DNA from: Yamadazyma tenuis
Taxonomy: Eukaryota > Ascomycota > Pichiomycetes > Serinales > Debaryomycetaceae
NCBI RefSeq assembly: GCF_029203305.1
Contig: NC_089465.1
Coordinates: 992,001-1,056,000 of the forward strand
Direction of reading: 5' to 3'
Length of the DNA: 64,000 nucleotides
Part shown: in pieces, positions 9,675 through 19,673 of the stretch
Numbering within the stretch: position 1 is the stretch's first letter
How the letters are laid out: the number at the start of each line of letters is the position of its first letter
Notes under the pieces: generated by a model
The model's database searches: none
What the model was told of the DNA's origin: nothing
What the model saw: only the letters and a program-made list of their open reading frames with translations
Program-made: the position numbers and the translations under genes

Positions 9675-9835
9675 GTGGAAATCCATGGGCTAAAAGAGAC
9701 GCCTGGAGGTATGAAGGGCAGTTTAGTCGGTTTAATCGGTTCAAGGGTGCGTTCCCGGGCTTCGGGATTGGGTTGGCTGCCTTTGTGGTGTACGTGGGCT
9801 ATGAGAAGTTGACGGCCAAACCGCACGAGCACTGA
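9671..9835 (+). CDS. Mitochondrial complex I accessory subunit B12 (NDUFB3-like)
   Basis: 54 residues from the only in-frame ATG; the open frame upstream to about 9608 has no ATG and no visible intron signals. The sequence has the family core 'NPWAKRDAWRYEGQFS' followed by 'NRFKGAFPGFGIG' and one membrane helix (about residues 27-44). This matches the B12/NDUFB3 subunit of NADH:ubiquinone oxidoreductase, a single-pass protein of the membrane arm. The N-terminus is shorter than in many relatives, so the start is the least certain part. Its presence shows that this yeast retains complex I. Confidence 0.78.
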   Translation: MSGNPWAKRDAWRYEGQFSRFNRFKGAFPGFGIGLAAFVVYVGYEKLTAKPHEH

Positions 9836-9903
9836 GTCAGGACATGGAGTATCCATCACAATGTATAGAAATAAACACTGCATAGTACCAGATGTCACTT
9901 AGT

Positions 9904-9975
9904 TGTCTTCTTTTCACAAGCTTCTCTTCACAATCTTCTCTTCACAGTCTTCTCTTCACAGTCTTCTCTTCTCTC
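9904..9975. repeat. 14-bp pyrimidine-rich tandem repeat
   Basis: About four to five units of TCTTCTCTTCACAG with a 14-bp period; the 9934 and 9948 units are identical and the flanking ones diverge. It lies between the convergent complex I and RSM25 genes, in 3' untranslated or intergenic DNA. Confidence 0.8.
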
Positions 9976-10062
9976 TCACTCAACACCTCTTCTCTCAATT
10001 CACTGTCTACACGCTGCTCCCTCCCTAAACCCAACTGTCTTATGTACTCGTCTATTCACTAT

Positions 10063-10806
10063 TTACACGCTTCTCTCCTCCCCCTCCTCGAATATCGACT
10101 TGGTTGCATCCTTACTCTCCGCCGTCTTACTGATGGCAGTAGCCCTCCGAGCAGTGGTCTTTTCTGCCGCCAACACTGCCCAATCATCCACAAACACCTG
10201 TTCTTGTTGCACCCCGTGCTGCAAGTTCGTCGTTGGAAACACCGCCCCAAACATACCGCTTTCTTCTCTGCTTACGGCACTTTGCATCTCTTCTTCCATT
10301 CTCAACCGATAAAACTCAAACCTGGCTTGATCATAACTTTCAAATAAGTCTCTATTACTGTTCTTCAACAACCACATGGTTCTCTGGACCACCGACTCTC
10401 CGTCCAAAGGCTTGTTGAACTGGACCATGTGGCTCCAGTCACATTGTGTATTGTCATTCCCTTCATTTTCAATCAACACTTTGGGCCTCGAAAACTCCCA
10501 GGGATGTCTTTTGTAAAACAAGTTTCTCAATTCGTCCTCCACAAACTTCAACTTGGGAATCCGGTGAGCCTTGTTGTTCTTTGTACGCAACTCTTGGTCG
10601 CTTAATCTGGTTTTGTTGCCTTTTACTCTGTTCATGGGATCTTGGTACGAGGAGTTTAAGAGCGTCTTGGGGACCCGGGTCAAATCTCTGTCGGGAGGAT
10701 GGTTGGCCACCACGTCAAACCATACAGGCTTGTTCTTCAACAAGCCCGACTTCAAGTATGCGGACGTGCGCTCAAGCACCGTGGCTGCCTGGCTTTGGAT
10801 CTTCAT
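10063..10806 (-). CDS. RSM25: Mitochondrial small-subunit ribosomal protein mS23 (Rsm25)
   Basis: 247 residues, ATG at 10804-10806; S. cerevisiae Rsm25 is about 264. Conserved blocks are the N-terminal '[15 protein letters not shown]', '[21 protein letters not shown]', 'RPKVLIENE', 'DWSHM' and '[12 protein letters not shown]'-like stretches. The protein is part of the mitochondrial 37S ribosomal subunit and is needed for mitochondrial translation. It is transcribed divergently from the PPR-like gene across 73 bp that contain a TGAAAAATTTTC motif. Confidence 0.94.
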   Translation of the reverse strand: MKIQSQAATVLERTSAYLKSGLLKNKPVWFDVVANHPPDRDLTRVPKTLLNSSYQDPMNRVKGNKTRLSDQELRTKNNKAHRIPKLKFVEDELRNLFYKRHPWEFSRPKVLIENEGNDNTQCDWSHMVQFNKPLDGESVVQRTMWLLKNSNRDLFESYDQARFEFYRLRMEEEMQSAVSREESGMFGAVFPTTNLQHGVQQEQVFVDDWAVLAAEKTTARRATAISKTAESKDATKSIFEEGEERSV

Positions 10807-10818
10807 TACTCTACCGTT

Positions 10819-10830
10819 TGAAAAATTTTC
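10819..10830. promoter_or_regulatory. AATTTT-type growth element in RSM25/PPR divergent promoter
   Basis: TGAAAAATTTTC midway between RSM25 (start 10806, -) and the PPR-like gene (start 10880, +). AATTTT elements are known from ribosome-biogenesis promoters in yeasts. In Candida albicans they also occur in mitochondrial ribosomal protein promoters, which fits this gene pair. Confidence 0.5.
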
Positions 10831-10879
10831 GGGTGCTCAAACCTCGCAATCGCGATATTGGGTTTGCAGCAGTTAGCTG

Positions 10880-12499
10880 ATGGACTGGTTTAAAAGGGGA
10901 GCAGTACCGCTTGTACAAAGCGTACGACGAGCCATAGATTCCGATCAATCGCTCATAATGAAGGCTCTTGGTGTGCCCAAACACCGCATTTTCACCACCC
11001 TTACTGCTCAAGATACTTCCAATATCCCTGCCGTCAGAAAGGACATTCTACTGAAATATACCGCCAAAACATCACCACTGCTTCTAAGGTTCTTGTATCC
11101 CAAAAAGCGTTCCTCCTTCATGAACACACCCTCCGACGGCTTTGATCTAAGAGCCGTGTTTCAGGAATACTGTAATACTGAGGTGACTGCCATCGAGCCT
11201 CACCACTTAAATGACCTAATATCAAAATTCCTAGACTACCCATACTTCAAACGACCCGTTAAGCTCTTGAGCGGAAGCTCCATACCCACATTGGCCACCA
11301 TGCACGCGTATTCCAGGCTGAGGAGTGTTCGGCTGCAGTATACCTCAATGCTCCAAAAGCTCTTTGCAGACTTGAAACAGAACGGCTTACCAGTGTCGGT
11401 AGCTGAGCAGAACAAGTTCTTGTATTACATGTTCTTTAAGGACAGACATGATATCGATGATCGGGTCCAGCAGGCTTTTAAACGAAAGGGATTGGAGAAG
11501 TTTAAGGAAAATGAGTTCACGTTTAGCTTCTATAAGCAGTTGGCAGTTGACGACATCGACTCTTTGAACAACCTTCTTGTAATCAGCGTGATGCATTCCA
11601 ACAAACAGGTGTTTGATGATATCCTCGGAAGAGTCACTCCAAACCGAAAAACCTATATGACGATGCTTGATGGCTATTCAGGGCCATTTCGAAACCCTGA
11701 TGAGTTCTACGCGGTTGTCAGAAGCATCGATGTGACAATGGACATCACGCTTTTAAACAAGATTCTCAGCGGCCTCGTGCGGTTTGGGAACATCTCGGAG
11801 GCCGAGTTGTTGTTGTCCAGTATTCCTGAACAACCGCAAACTGATATACTCTACTGGGGCTTAACCCCCGGCACTAAAGTCGAGTACGACCAGTATCTCC
11901 AGTGCTATGACAAGCTTTCTAAGATCACTACCATGCCTCCCTTGCTAATAACCCCCAATCTTTCGACGTTCATGCCATTTCTAGAGCATTACTCGTGGAT
12001 GCGAAATACTCCCAAGTTATTTGAGACTATTGACACCATCCGCCGGTTTGGGCTCCCATTGACCACCAGAGTCTTCACCATCTTGTTTGAGAACCTCGGC
12101 CCCCAAGAGTCAATCCATGCATTATACCTCCTTAAAACAGAATTCGAGAAACTGTACGCGTTAGACTACGACTTGAATACCTTTGAGAAACCGGTTTCTC
12201 ATGGAAGCCAGTTTCTTAAGCTTTCTGACCACTTGCTCAAGGTGGTCTCCAAGGCCGTGCTGGCAAATAACACCGACCTCGAAAAGTTGTACACGGATCT
12301 ACGTGAAGATATCATGTCAATTAGACATCCGTCTAATTATACGGACCTATTTACAGTTAATCAAGTGACACACTTAAAGTACTCGTTCCTCCAGCGTCTT
12401 TACACTATGTCTTTGGAGAAGACCGAACTCTCTCCGTTGGAGGTTCTGGAATTCGATATGGGTTCATCTACTTCATTTATCAACTCGTCCAAGTCGTAA
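10880..12499 (+). CDS. PPR-like, probably mitochondrial, protein
   Basis: 539 residues; a second ATG at codon 27 is possible. No catalytic domain is recognised. The protein is helical and contains stretches resembling pentatricopeptide repeats: 'NRKTYMTMLDGY', 'DITLLNKILSGLVRFGNISEAELLLSSI' and 'TTRVFTILFENLGPQESIHALYLL'. The basic N-terminus could serve as a mitochondrial presequence. Fungal proteins of this kind usually act in mitochondrial RNA stability or translation, and the divergent neighbour RSM25 is a mitochondrial ribosomal protein. The specific RNA target is unknown. The last 100 bp overlap the 3' end of the gene on the opposite strand. Confidence 0.65.
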   Translation: MDWFKRGAVPLVQSVRRAIDSDQSLIMKALGVPKHRIFTTLTAQDTSNIPAVRKDILLKYTAKTSPLLLRFLYPKKRSSFMNTPSDGFDLRAVFQEYCNTEVTAIEPHHLNDLISKFLDYPYFKRPVKLLSGSSIPTLATMHAYSRLRSVRLQYTSMLQKLFADLKQNGLPVSVAEQNKFLYYMFFKDRHDIDDRVQQAFKRKGLEKFKENEFTFSFYKQLAVDDIDSLNNLLVISVMHSNKQVFDDILGRVTPNRKTYMTMLDGYSGPFRNPDEFYAVVRSIDVTMDITLLNKILSGLVRFGNISEAELLLSSIPEQPQTDILYWGLTPGTKVEYDQYLQCYDKLSKITTMPPLLITPNLSTFMPFLEHYSWMRNTPKLFETIDTIRRFGLPLTTRVFTILFENLGPQESIHALYLLKTEFEKLYALDYDLNTFEKPVSHGSQFLKLSDHLLKVVSKAVLANNTDLEKLYTDLREDIMSIRHPSNYTDLFTVNQVTHLKYSFLQRLYTMSLEKTELSPLEVLEFDMGSSTSFINSSKS

Positions 12500-12819
12500 T
12501 CAAAGTTATTGGGGTTACGGTCAACGTCTAACCGTTCCTTTCTTCTTTTCGTCTGAAGGTGGTTAAGCTTCAACTTGACGGGGACATCATCGGCGGTGAA
12601 TTTTCTGAGGCCGGTGGCTTTTGCCTTGGTTTCCTGCTGAAGTTGTTGATCTGGAGGAACATACCCGGACGTTTGGGGGAGCTGCGATGGCCCTGAACGT
12701 CCCCGAGCCTTGGACTTCTGGTTTGGCTCATACAGATAGTTGACCAATTTCAGCCAGTACGGGAGCAAGACCACCAACCCCACAAGAACAACGGTTAGAA
12801 TCAAAAGTGTCACAAACAT
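12400..12819 (-). CDS. Small single-pass membrane protein, unknown function
   Basis: 139 residues from the ATG at 12817-12819. The frame is open to 12945, but starts there would fall within 12 bp of, or inside, the frataxin gene. Residues about 1-24 are a hydrophobic anchor; the rest is hydrophilic. A Pro/Gln-rich linker is followed by a block around 'VPVKLKLNHLQTKRRKERL' and 'NPNNFDYDLDELI' that looks conserved rather than random. I do not recognise the family. It is transcribed divergently from frataxin and its tail overlaps the PPR-like gene by 100 bp, antisense. Confidence 0.6.
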   Translation of the reverse strand: MFVTLLILTVVLVGLVVLLPYWLKLVNYLYEPNQKSKARGRSGPSQLPQTSGYVPPDQQLQQETKAKATGLRKFTADDVPVKLKLNHLQTKRRKERLDVDRNPNNFDYDLDELINEVDEPISNSRTSNGESSVFSKDIV

Positions 12820-12831
12820 CTTGGGCGTACA

Positions 12832-12841
12832 GAAATTTTTC
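12832..12841. promoter_or_regulatory. GAAATTTTTC motif in frataxin divergent promoter
   Basis: GAAATTTTTC lies in the 77 bp separating the starts of the small membrane protein (12819, -) and frataxin (12897, +). It resembles the AATTTT-type element of the RSM25 and IDH1 promoters. Confidence 0.35.
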
Positions 12842-12896
12842 TCCAACTGTGGTTGATGCGCACCAATGACAACTTTTATTTGCATCACCACTGGAT

Positions 12897-13439
12897 ATGA
12901 TAAAACAGGTTTCCAAGATTGCCGGTAGACGCTTAACACCAGCACAATGCCTGTTGGTTATGGGCATGAGTGTCAAGAATCTCGGTTCAGGTGCGCTTCT
13001 CAATCATCTCCCTGTTTTCCAGTCCACGAAGTCACCTTTTTCCATCATCTCCAGACCCTACACCGTGGACCGGCTAGGCAACGATATTGACTCCAAGATC
13101 GACCAGATTTCTAACGCCCAGTACGACGATATCTCCAACCATTACCTCGACACCCTCAGCGACGAAATCGACCTTATTTCCGAAACCCACGAAAATGTCG
13201 AATTCGACTTGAACCAAGGTGTGTTAACATTGAGCACCGGTAGTGGAACCTATGTTATTAACAGACAGCCTCCCAACAAACAAATCTGGCTCAGCTCGCC
13301 ATTGACGGGACCCAACCGGTACGATCTTATTGGTGGGAAATGGAAGTCGTTGCGAGACAACGGAGAGTTGACCCAGCTCCTATCCAGAGAATTGTCGGAT
13401 ATTTTGGGCACCTCCATCCAATTACAATTGGACAATTAA
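12897..13439 (+). CDS. YFH1: Frataxin, mitochondrial
   Basis: 180 residues; S. cerevisiae Yfh1 has 174. A basic, amphipathic N-terminus of about 60 residues acts as the mitochondrial presequence. The mature domain begins with acidic helix 1 (around 'ISNHYLDTLSDEIDLI'). It continues into the sheet 'VEFDLNQGVLTLSTGSGTYV' and the signature 'NRQPPNKQIWLSSPLTGPNR', which includes the conserved Gln-Trp face used in Fe-S scaffold binding. Frataxin supports iron-sulfur cluster synthesis on Isu1/Nfs1 in the matrix. All core motifs are intact. Confidence 0.96.
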   Translation: MIKQVSKIAGRRLTPAQCLLVMGMSVKNLGSGALLNHLPVFQSTKSPFSIISRPYTVDRLGNDIDSKIDQISNAQYDDISNHYLDTLSDEIDLISETHENVEFDLNQGVLTLSTGSGTYVINRQPPNKQIWLSSPLTGPNRYDLIGGKWKSLRDNGELTQLLSRELSDILGTSIQLQLDN

Positions 13440-13908
13440 TCACGTCCCCTGGAATTATGTAAACTGACGAATATTTATTGACCCCTTTGTATATACACTC
13501 AGCTTTAAAGTAGTGGGTACAAACTAGTAGAATTTTTTTACCCATTTGGATTAATACAAGCGGAATAGATGACAACCAACCCTTTCGCTTACAGGCCCTA
13601 CGTTGACACTACTGGCTATATTCGTTTCGAAAATCTCCTTGTCGCTACCGTCTGTTAACATCCAACCAGGTCAATGTCTAGTTGTTGGCACCCACTCGGT
13701 TTTATTTCTAGCCCCAGCCTCTACAGATCCAACAACACCAATTACACCAATTATACCCTCTTTTTCTGTTTCGGGTATAACTGCAATCATTAAGCCCCTG
13801 TATAGGTTTAGGTAACCAGGTGCCACAAAATCAATTAGACCCAGTTGCAAGGAGCATACGGAGACATTAACAACGCAACTCTTCGCGCACTGGAGATTTT
13901 ACCTCGCA
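13440..13908. other. Intergenic region between frataxin and the SP-RING gene
   Basis: About 470 bp. A short direct repeat ACACCAATT occurs twice near 13733-13752. I see no gene or RNA signature. Confidence 0.4.
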
Positions 13909-15243
13909 ATGGCACCCACTTTTATGTTGAAAGGACCCATACGTGGGAGTGATCGGGTATCTGTGTACTCCACTGCGATAATAGGCTCCCGTGGACGAGA
14001 GATGCCAGAGGCACAAACTTTAACGGTCAAAATACGATTACTGCTGCACATTCTACGGGATTTGGATACGTGCGACTCAGACCTATCTTCACTAGAGCTT
14101 GAGTTAAATAAGGCCCTAGAGACTCCCGATACATCATTATCGGTGCCTCAGTTCCCGGTGACGTTGAGGTACAGTCCTCAGAAATTTCAGAGCCACACGG
14201 CTGCTGTGGTGCCTGTTAGCCCCAATTCTTCTATCAAGGATGAGCCTAAGGTGAAACAACTACCCTCCACCCAAAACGATATTGGAAGTGACCCCAAACC
14301 TGCCACCTTCTCGGTCCCCGCCACCCCGGCATCTCAGGCCCCAAGTGTAGGCCTGTGGAGTCCCGAGTCTGCGTACAGAACCATCCCTCCCAATCTTATT
14401 CTCGTACTACGACGCGAATTTGGTCTTCTTAATGAGACTGCAGAAGAGATGAGTATGATAGAAAAGATCATTTTCACCCTCAGAGACCCCCTTAGTGCCA
14501 CCCGAATAGGTCTTCCTGTCAAGGCGGTGGTGTGCAACCACTTTGAATGCTTTGATTTCGACAATTTCTGCGTTTTTAATCGGATTCCTACAGGCATAAA
14601 AACGGTATTGCGTAAAGATCTCATCCGCAGAAGTAATGAGATGAAAAAGAGAGACAAACAAGTGGCTACAACCACCGGATCCCGTGGTAAAACCGATATC
14701 GTTAGCCTTACCCGAAACTTTGTCTACAAACCCAACATTAGCGGCTTCAACAACTTCCGCAAGAATTCAACAGGTGCTTCTCAAAGCTATCCAATTTATC
14801 GTTGCCCTGTTTGCAACAAACTCTTTGAATTGAACCACCTTTTCATCTCTGATGTGTTCAACTACTTCATCAAGACAACCCCTCTGGAAATCGACAGGAT
14901 CGAGCTCCGAGACATGGTTAAGTATAGAATTGTTGAGGATGACATTAACGACCCCCACAAAAATCAGACCAATGCCCAGGCGGAAGAGGTGATAGAACTT
15001 CTTTCAGATGACGACGATACTCAAAGTCATAGTCCCCAGCTTCAAAAGGAAGATATTTCCGACAGCGAGGCTACAGAAGAAGAGGTACTTGTTAGAAAGT
15101 CAGACAACAATTTCTGGGATTCAGACGACAGCTTTGATGACAGCTTCGAGGAATCTTATAGACGGTACCAGGACCAATACACTGCCGGGGCTGGTGCTGT
15201 AAGAGGTTCAGGAAGTTGGGAAGACCCTGTGACACTCGACTAA
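13909..15243 (+). CDS. SP-RING (Siz/PIAS-type) SUMO E3 ligase with split RING
   Basis: 444 residues; an alternative ATG lies at 14002 (codon 32). The centre carries an SP-RING first half, 'LRDPLSATRIGLPVKAVVC' then 'NHFECFD'. The second half comes only after about 80 further residues: 'YRCPVCNKLFELNHLFISDV'. In Siz1/PIAS proteins this gap is about 20 residues. Downstream is a SUMO-interacting motif, 'VIELLSDDDD', and an acidic tail. No SAP or PINIT domain is apparent, and the protein is half the length of Siz1. The family transfers SUMO from Ubc9 to nuclear substrates. No intron consensus is seen in the extra segment. Confidence 0.78.
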   Translation: MAPTFMLKGPIRGSDRVSVYSTAIIGSRGREMPEAQTLTVKIRLLLHILRDLDTCDSDLSSLELELNKALETPDTSLSVPQFPVTLRYSPQKFQSHTAAVVPVSPNSSIKDEPKVKQLPSTQNDIGSDPKPATFSVPATPASQAPSVGLWSPESAYRTIPPNLILVLRREFGLLNETAEEMSMIEKIIFTLRDPLSATRIGLPVKAVVCNHFECFDFDNFCVFNRIPTGIKTVLRKDLIRRSNEMKKRDKQVATTTGSRGKTDIVSLTRNFVYKPNISGFNNFRKNSTGASQSYPIYRCPVCNKLFELNHLFISDVFNYFIKTTPLEIDRIELRDMVKYRIVEDDINDPHKNQTNAQAEEVIELLSDDDDTQSHSPQLQKEDISDSEATEEEVLVRKSDNNFWDSDDSFDDSFEESYRRYQDQYTAGAGAVRGSGSWEDPVTLD

Positions 15244-15467
15244 GGGGTCCTTGGCCGTCAGAACCACAATTGTATATATGCAAATGTAATTAGCCTTCAT
15301 CGCCAATTATCATGCATTGTCAGTGCGCAGCCAGATGCTTGAATCTGTTTGGGAAAAATTTCAGGCACCGCAATCGCATTGATCGCACTGAAATTTTGTT
15401 GAAGCAATAAACATCTTTCACGAGGACCAATTGAATACCGCCGAACACGATCCAATTGACTGTTGAA

Positions 15468-18400
15468 ATGTCCGAAGACGTATGTACTCCATAAACATTT
15501 GTAGGCTTATGTCCTTGCGGATTGTTTACCCCTAGCTTTACCCCTGTTTTTGTACTAACCCCTGGTAGACCCAAGGAGCAATTCAACCGACAGAGGTGTT
15601 GGAACCACCCAAACAGGTGGACGTTTCCAGCCAGCCTCCCCCAGTTGCGGTGAAGTCCGCAAAGAAACTGGATGCTCGTTCGAGGACCAGCTCAAGAGCC
15701 ACTTCAGGACCTGGAATCAAAGTTGAAGCACCTGAATTGGTTGCAAGTGAGGATTATGATACCTCCAATAGTACCAAGAAACCCAAACCAAGAGAACCTG
15801 TTGATTCGACTTACATTGGCTGGCAGGAAGTTGGTGGGTGGCAGAAGGAAGATGTGTTGACCCTTGAAGAGGAGATTACTGATTTGTTATCCAAAAATTC
15901 GATTTTCGACCAATATTTACCAGCAGTTGCTTATGGTGATTGGTTCCACAACGCTGGGTATATAGTCGTTGCTGGATTGCTTTCATGGATTATTGGATGG
16001 TTCCGGTTCTCGTTGGCACCCATGTTTGTGGTTATGGGAGTGTTTGCCATTTTGTATCGTACTTCCATCAGAAAGTATAGAAGTAACTTAAGAGAAGTGG
16101 CTCAAAGAGAGTTTTCTATCAAGTCCATTGAAAATGATTATGAAACTATCGACTGGTTAAACGTTTTCTTGGAAAAGTTTTGGTACTATCTTGAACCTTC
16201 TATTTCTCAAATTGTATGTGAGCAAGTGAACCCTATTTTGGCTGCTTCTCCTGCTCCTGCTTTCATCAAGGGTTTGTGGATTGACAGTTTTACTGCTGGA
16301 ACCAAACCCCCAAGAGTAGACACCGTCAAGACCTTACAAGGCACTGATGACGATGTGGTGGTCATGGACTGGGGTGCATCGTTCACTCCAAATGCTTTGG
16401 CTGATTCAAGCACCAAGCAGATGAAAAACAACGTGAACCAAAGAATTATTGTCAAGGCTAGTCTCTTTGGATTCCCCGTCTCTGTGGCTGTTTCTGACGT
16501 TTCTTTCAAGGCTTTGGTTAGAATTAGAATGAGAATGATGACTACGTTCCCTCATATTGAAACCGTCAATGTCTCGTTGTTGGAACCTCTTCAATTCGAC
16601 TTCAATTCCAAAGTTTTGGGTGATTCCATCTTCAACTGGGAAATTTTGGGAATCCCTGGTCTCTACCCATTTATCAATGAGATGATCAAGAAATACGTGG
16701 GACCAATTGTCTATACTCCAATGTCTTTCCAGTTGAACCTTCAACAATTGGTGGCTGGTTACGCCTTGGACTCGGCTGTAGGTGTGTTGGCAATTACTGC
16801 AAAGAGGGCCAAGAACATAAGAGGTTTCCAAACCATTGGGAACACCATGGACCCATACTTGACTTACGGATTCTTCAATCAAGTGGTTGGTGAAACCCGT
16901 CACATTGAAGACACTGTCAAGCCTGTTTGGAATGAAACCACCTATATTACTGTCCGTACTTTGTCGGAGCCATTGAGTATTACGTTGGTCGACGACAATG
17001 GAAAGAGAAAAGATACTCAATTGGGAACTATCCAATTTGATTTGGATACTTTACAGAGGAATCCTAAGCAGCCCAACTTATCCGCACCTTTCCTTAGAAA
17101 CAACAAGCCGGTTGGAGAATTGGACTTTTCCTTACACTTTATGCCAACCATTCCTCCAAAGAGACATGTTGATGGTGCCATTGATCCTCCTCCAGATTTG
17201 AACACCGGTATTGGTAGAATCGAGCTTTTGGAAGCGAGAGGTTTCAACAAAGATGACAAAAAGCCCTCTTCTGCCTATGCTGAAATCCACTTCAACGACG
17301 AGTTGGTTGAAACATCCAGTATTAAAAAGAAGACTAACAATCCTAATTGGGGATTGAGATACGAAGCTATTATTAAGAACAAATCAAATTCTAGAATCAG
17401 ATTTGTTATTAGAGACAAGGACGATTCGTTCCTTGGTTCGATAACTTCCACGTTAAACGAATTAATCGATGCTACTCAAGTTAATCAGACTTGGTTCGGG
17501 TTATCTAAAGGAGGTGAAGTCAGGATCAACGCTTCATGGAAACCAGTAGATTTACCATTCAGTGGTGATTCTGTGGGATTCACGCCTCCAATTGGTGTTG
17601 TAAGAGTGAGTATTGAAGGTGCTCAAGACTTACGTAATTTGGAGAGAATTGGAAAAATTGATCCATACGCAAGAATTCTTATAAACAAGTTCCAAAGAGC
17701 TAGAACTATTGCCGTTGAATCTTCCTTGAATCCAACCTGGAATGAAGTGTTTTACTGTTCAGTTACATCTCCAAATCAATTGTTGACTATTGAAGTTATG
17801 GATGTCGAGAAGAGATCTGCTGATAGAACATTGGGTTCTTTTGATGTCAGATTACACGAAATTATCAACAAGAACGAGTTGAACAAGTACATTGAACATG
17901 TTGATACCGACAAGAGACTGTCTAAGTTGATCACCAAGAAGGGACCAAAGGGTGTTGTTACTTACTCCTTAGCATTCTATCCTAACTTGCCTATTATTCC
18001 AATAGGTGAAATTAGACAAGAAGAAGCCCGAGCTCTTAAGGAAAAGAAGCTTAGAGAAAAAGCTGAGGCTGATAAGACCGCTGAAGACAAGGAAGCCGAG
18101 GAAAAGCTCAAGAAAGAAGAAAAGACCAAGCAAGACAGAATTAAGGATGGCGAGGTAGAAGAAGAAGAAGAGCCTGAAAAGCGTATGAGATTGAAATTAT
18201 CTTTGGAAGAATTATTGGAATATAACAGTGGTGTTTTTGTGTACGAAATTTTGGAAGGAAGTGTTTCGAAAGAAAACGTCTACTTGCAAGCCTTTTTTGA
18301 CAACCATTCTCATTGTGATTTTGCTAGTCAAAAGTTGAAGGGTAAAAGCTCCATCAAGGTTGGAGCTACCGGAGACGTTACAATCAAGGAATTGGATAAG

Positions 18401-19216
18401 TCTACTGCTAACTTTAGAATCGTTAAGGAGCTGGATGAGAATAGAATGGAAAAACCTGTGGCTCAATTCGATATTTCCACTCTTGAATTACTCAAAAAGT
18501 CTTACGAAGAACCAACTACTATTTCCTTAAAGGGAGAGGGTTCTGCTCAATTCAAAATCCAATGTCAATGGATGCCAATTATCTACGAAAATGGATTACC
18601 TGTTCAAGACTCCATCAACAACTGTGGTGTATTGACTGTCGAAGTTCTCAAAGGTACCAATTTCATTGCCGGTGACAGCAACGGTAAGTCTGACCCTTAC
18701 GTGGAATTGCACCTCAACACTGATAAAGAAGAATTTCTTAAGACTAAGAAGCAAAAGAAGACTCTTGATCCTATTTTCAATGAGAAGGGAACTGTTGATG
18801 TGGTTAACAAATACGATTCCTTGATTAGAGTTGTGGCATACGATTGGGATATTGGTCCTGAACAAGATGACTTATTAGCAAGCGGTACTCTCAAGTTATC
18901 TGATGTTAACTGGGATAATCCTGATGAAGAAGTTGAAGTTCCCTTATACTCTGAGACCGAGGAAGACGGTGGAAGCGTGTTTGTCAAACTCTCTTTCGAA
19001 CCTAAGTTCATTATCGCCGCTAAGCCAAATGCTCAATCTGATATTGGTGATGCTTTCGGAGCTGTTGGTAACGTTGGATTAGGCGTTGGAAAGGGTGTTG
19101 GAAAGGGTGTTGGGAAAGGCCTCGGGACAGGTGTGGGTGTCGTTGGAGGTGTTGGTAAAGGTATTGGTGGTGTTGGAAAGAGCATTGCCAAGGGTTTGCC
19201 ATTTGGAAAACATTAG
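15468..19216 (+). CDS. TCB1: Tricalbin (ER-plasma membrane tether), spliced
   Basis: Join of 15468-15479 and 15569-19216: exon 1 encodes only MSED and the total is 1219 residues. The downstream frame has no usable ATG at its 5' end, and the splice restores one. A hydrophobic hairpin (about residues 133-167) anchors the protein in the ER. An SMP lipid-transfer domain (about 190-390) and several C2 domains follow, with Ca-binding-type 'DPYLTYG', 'DPYARI' and 'SDPYVELHL' motifs. A charged Lys/Glu coiled segment lies around 800-850, and the C-terminus is a run of GVGKG repeats. This is the tricalbin/extended-synaptotagmin architecture. S. cerevisiae has three paralogues; TCB1 versus TCB3 is not settled. 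Confidence 0.9.
15480..15568 (+). other. Spliceosomal intron in the tricalbin gene
   Basis: 89-nt intron with 5' site GTATGT (15480-15485), a perfect branch point TACTAAC (15553-15559) and 3' TAG (15566-15568). It is in phase 0 after the fourth codon. It joins ATG TCC GAA GAC to the long open frame, which is otherwise accessible only from a GTG. Confidence 0.93.
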
Positions 19217-19673
19217 ACAGTATGTCTTAACTTATCGTTTGTATTTTATGTACGATTTTGAACCTAAAAATTTTTCGCAGCCATAGACGGTTTGATTAGA
19301 GCATTTATTTACCAAGTGAAGGTTTTTGTGTTTGAAAGAAACTGAAAGAACCACCTTCTATGGTGTCCCTTGCCTGGCACAGACGTTGCACGGAGCAAGT
19401 TAAAATACACCTTGGATTAAATATACTTTGGTCAATTCCGTGTACTCTAACCCGTTGGTAATAAGCTTATAGCCTCCGTTTCTTCTTATACTTGAGAACT
19501 GAATGAAGGGAGCATATCTCACCAATTCCTTTTAAGTAGTAGTTATTCTAGTCTATATCTTTTTTGCATTCTCTATACTAGCATCTCCGCCAATTTTGTC
19601 TGCGCACTAGAAATCGAAACTTAGATGCTCATCTTGAAAAAAAATTTTAAACCTGATAACTCAATACCACAAA
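19217..19673. other. Intergenic region, RPA190 promoter
   Basis: 457 bp between tricalbin and RPA190. A TTCGCAGCC word lies at 19274-19282 just after the tricalbin stop. The distal half holds the PAC and RRPE-like motifs listed separately. No gene seen. Confidence 0.5.
19628..19648. promoter_or_regulatory. PAC- and RRPE-like elements of RPA190
   Basis: CTCATC (19628-19633; GATGAG on the complement, the core of PAC) is followed by AAAAATTTT (19640-19648, RRPE-like), 25-45 bp upstream of the RPA190 ATG. PAC plus RRPE is the known promoter pair of RNA polymerase I/III and ribosome-biogenesis genes in yeast. Confidence 0.6.
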
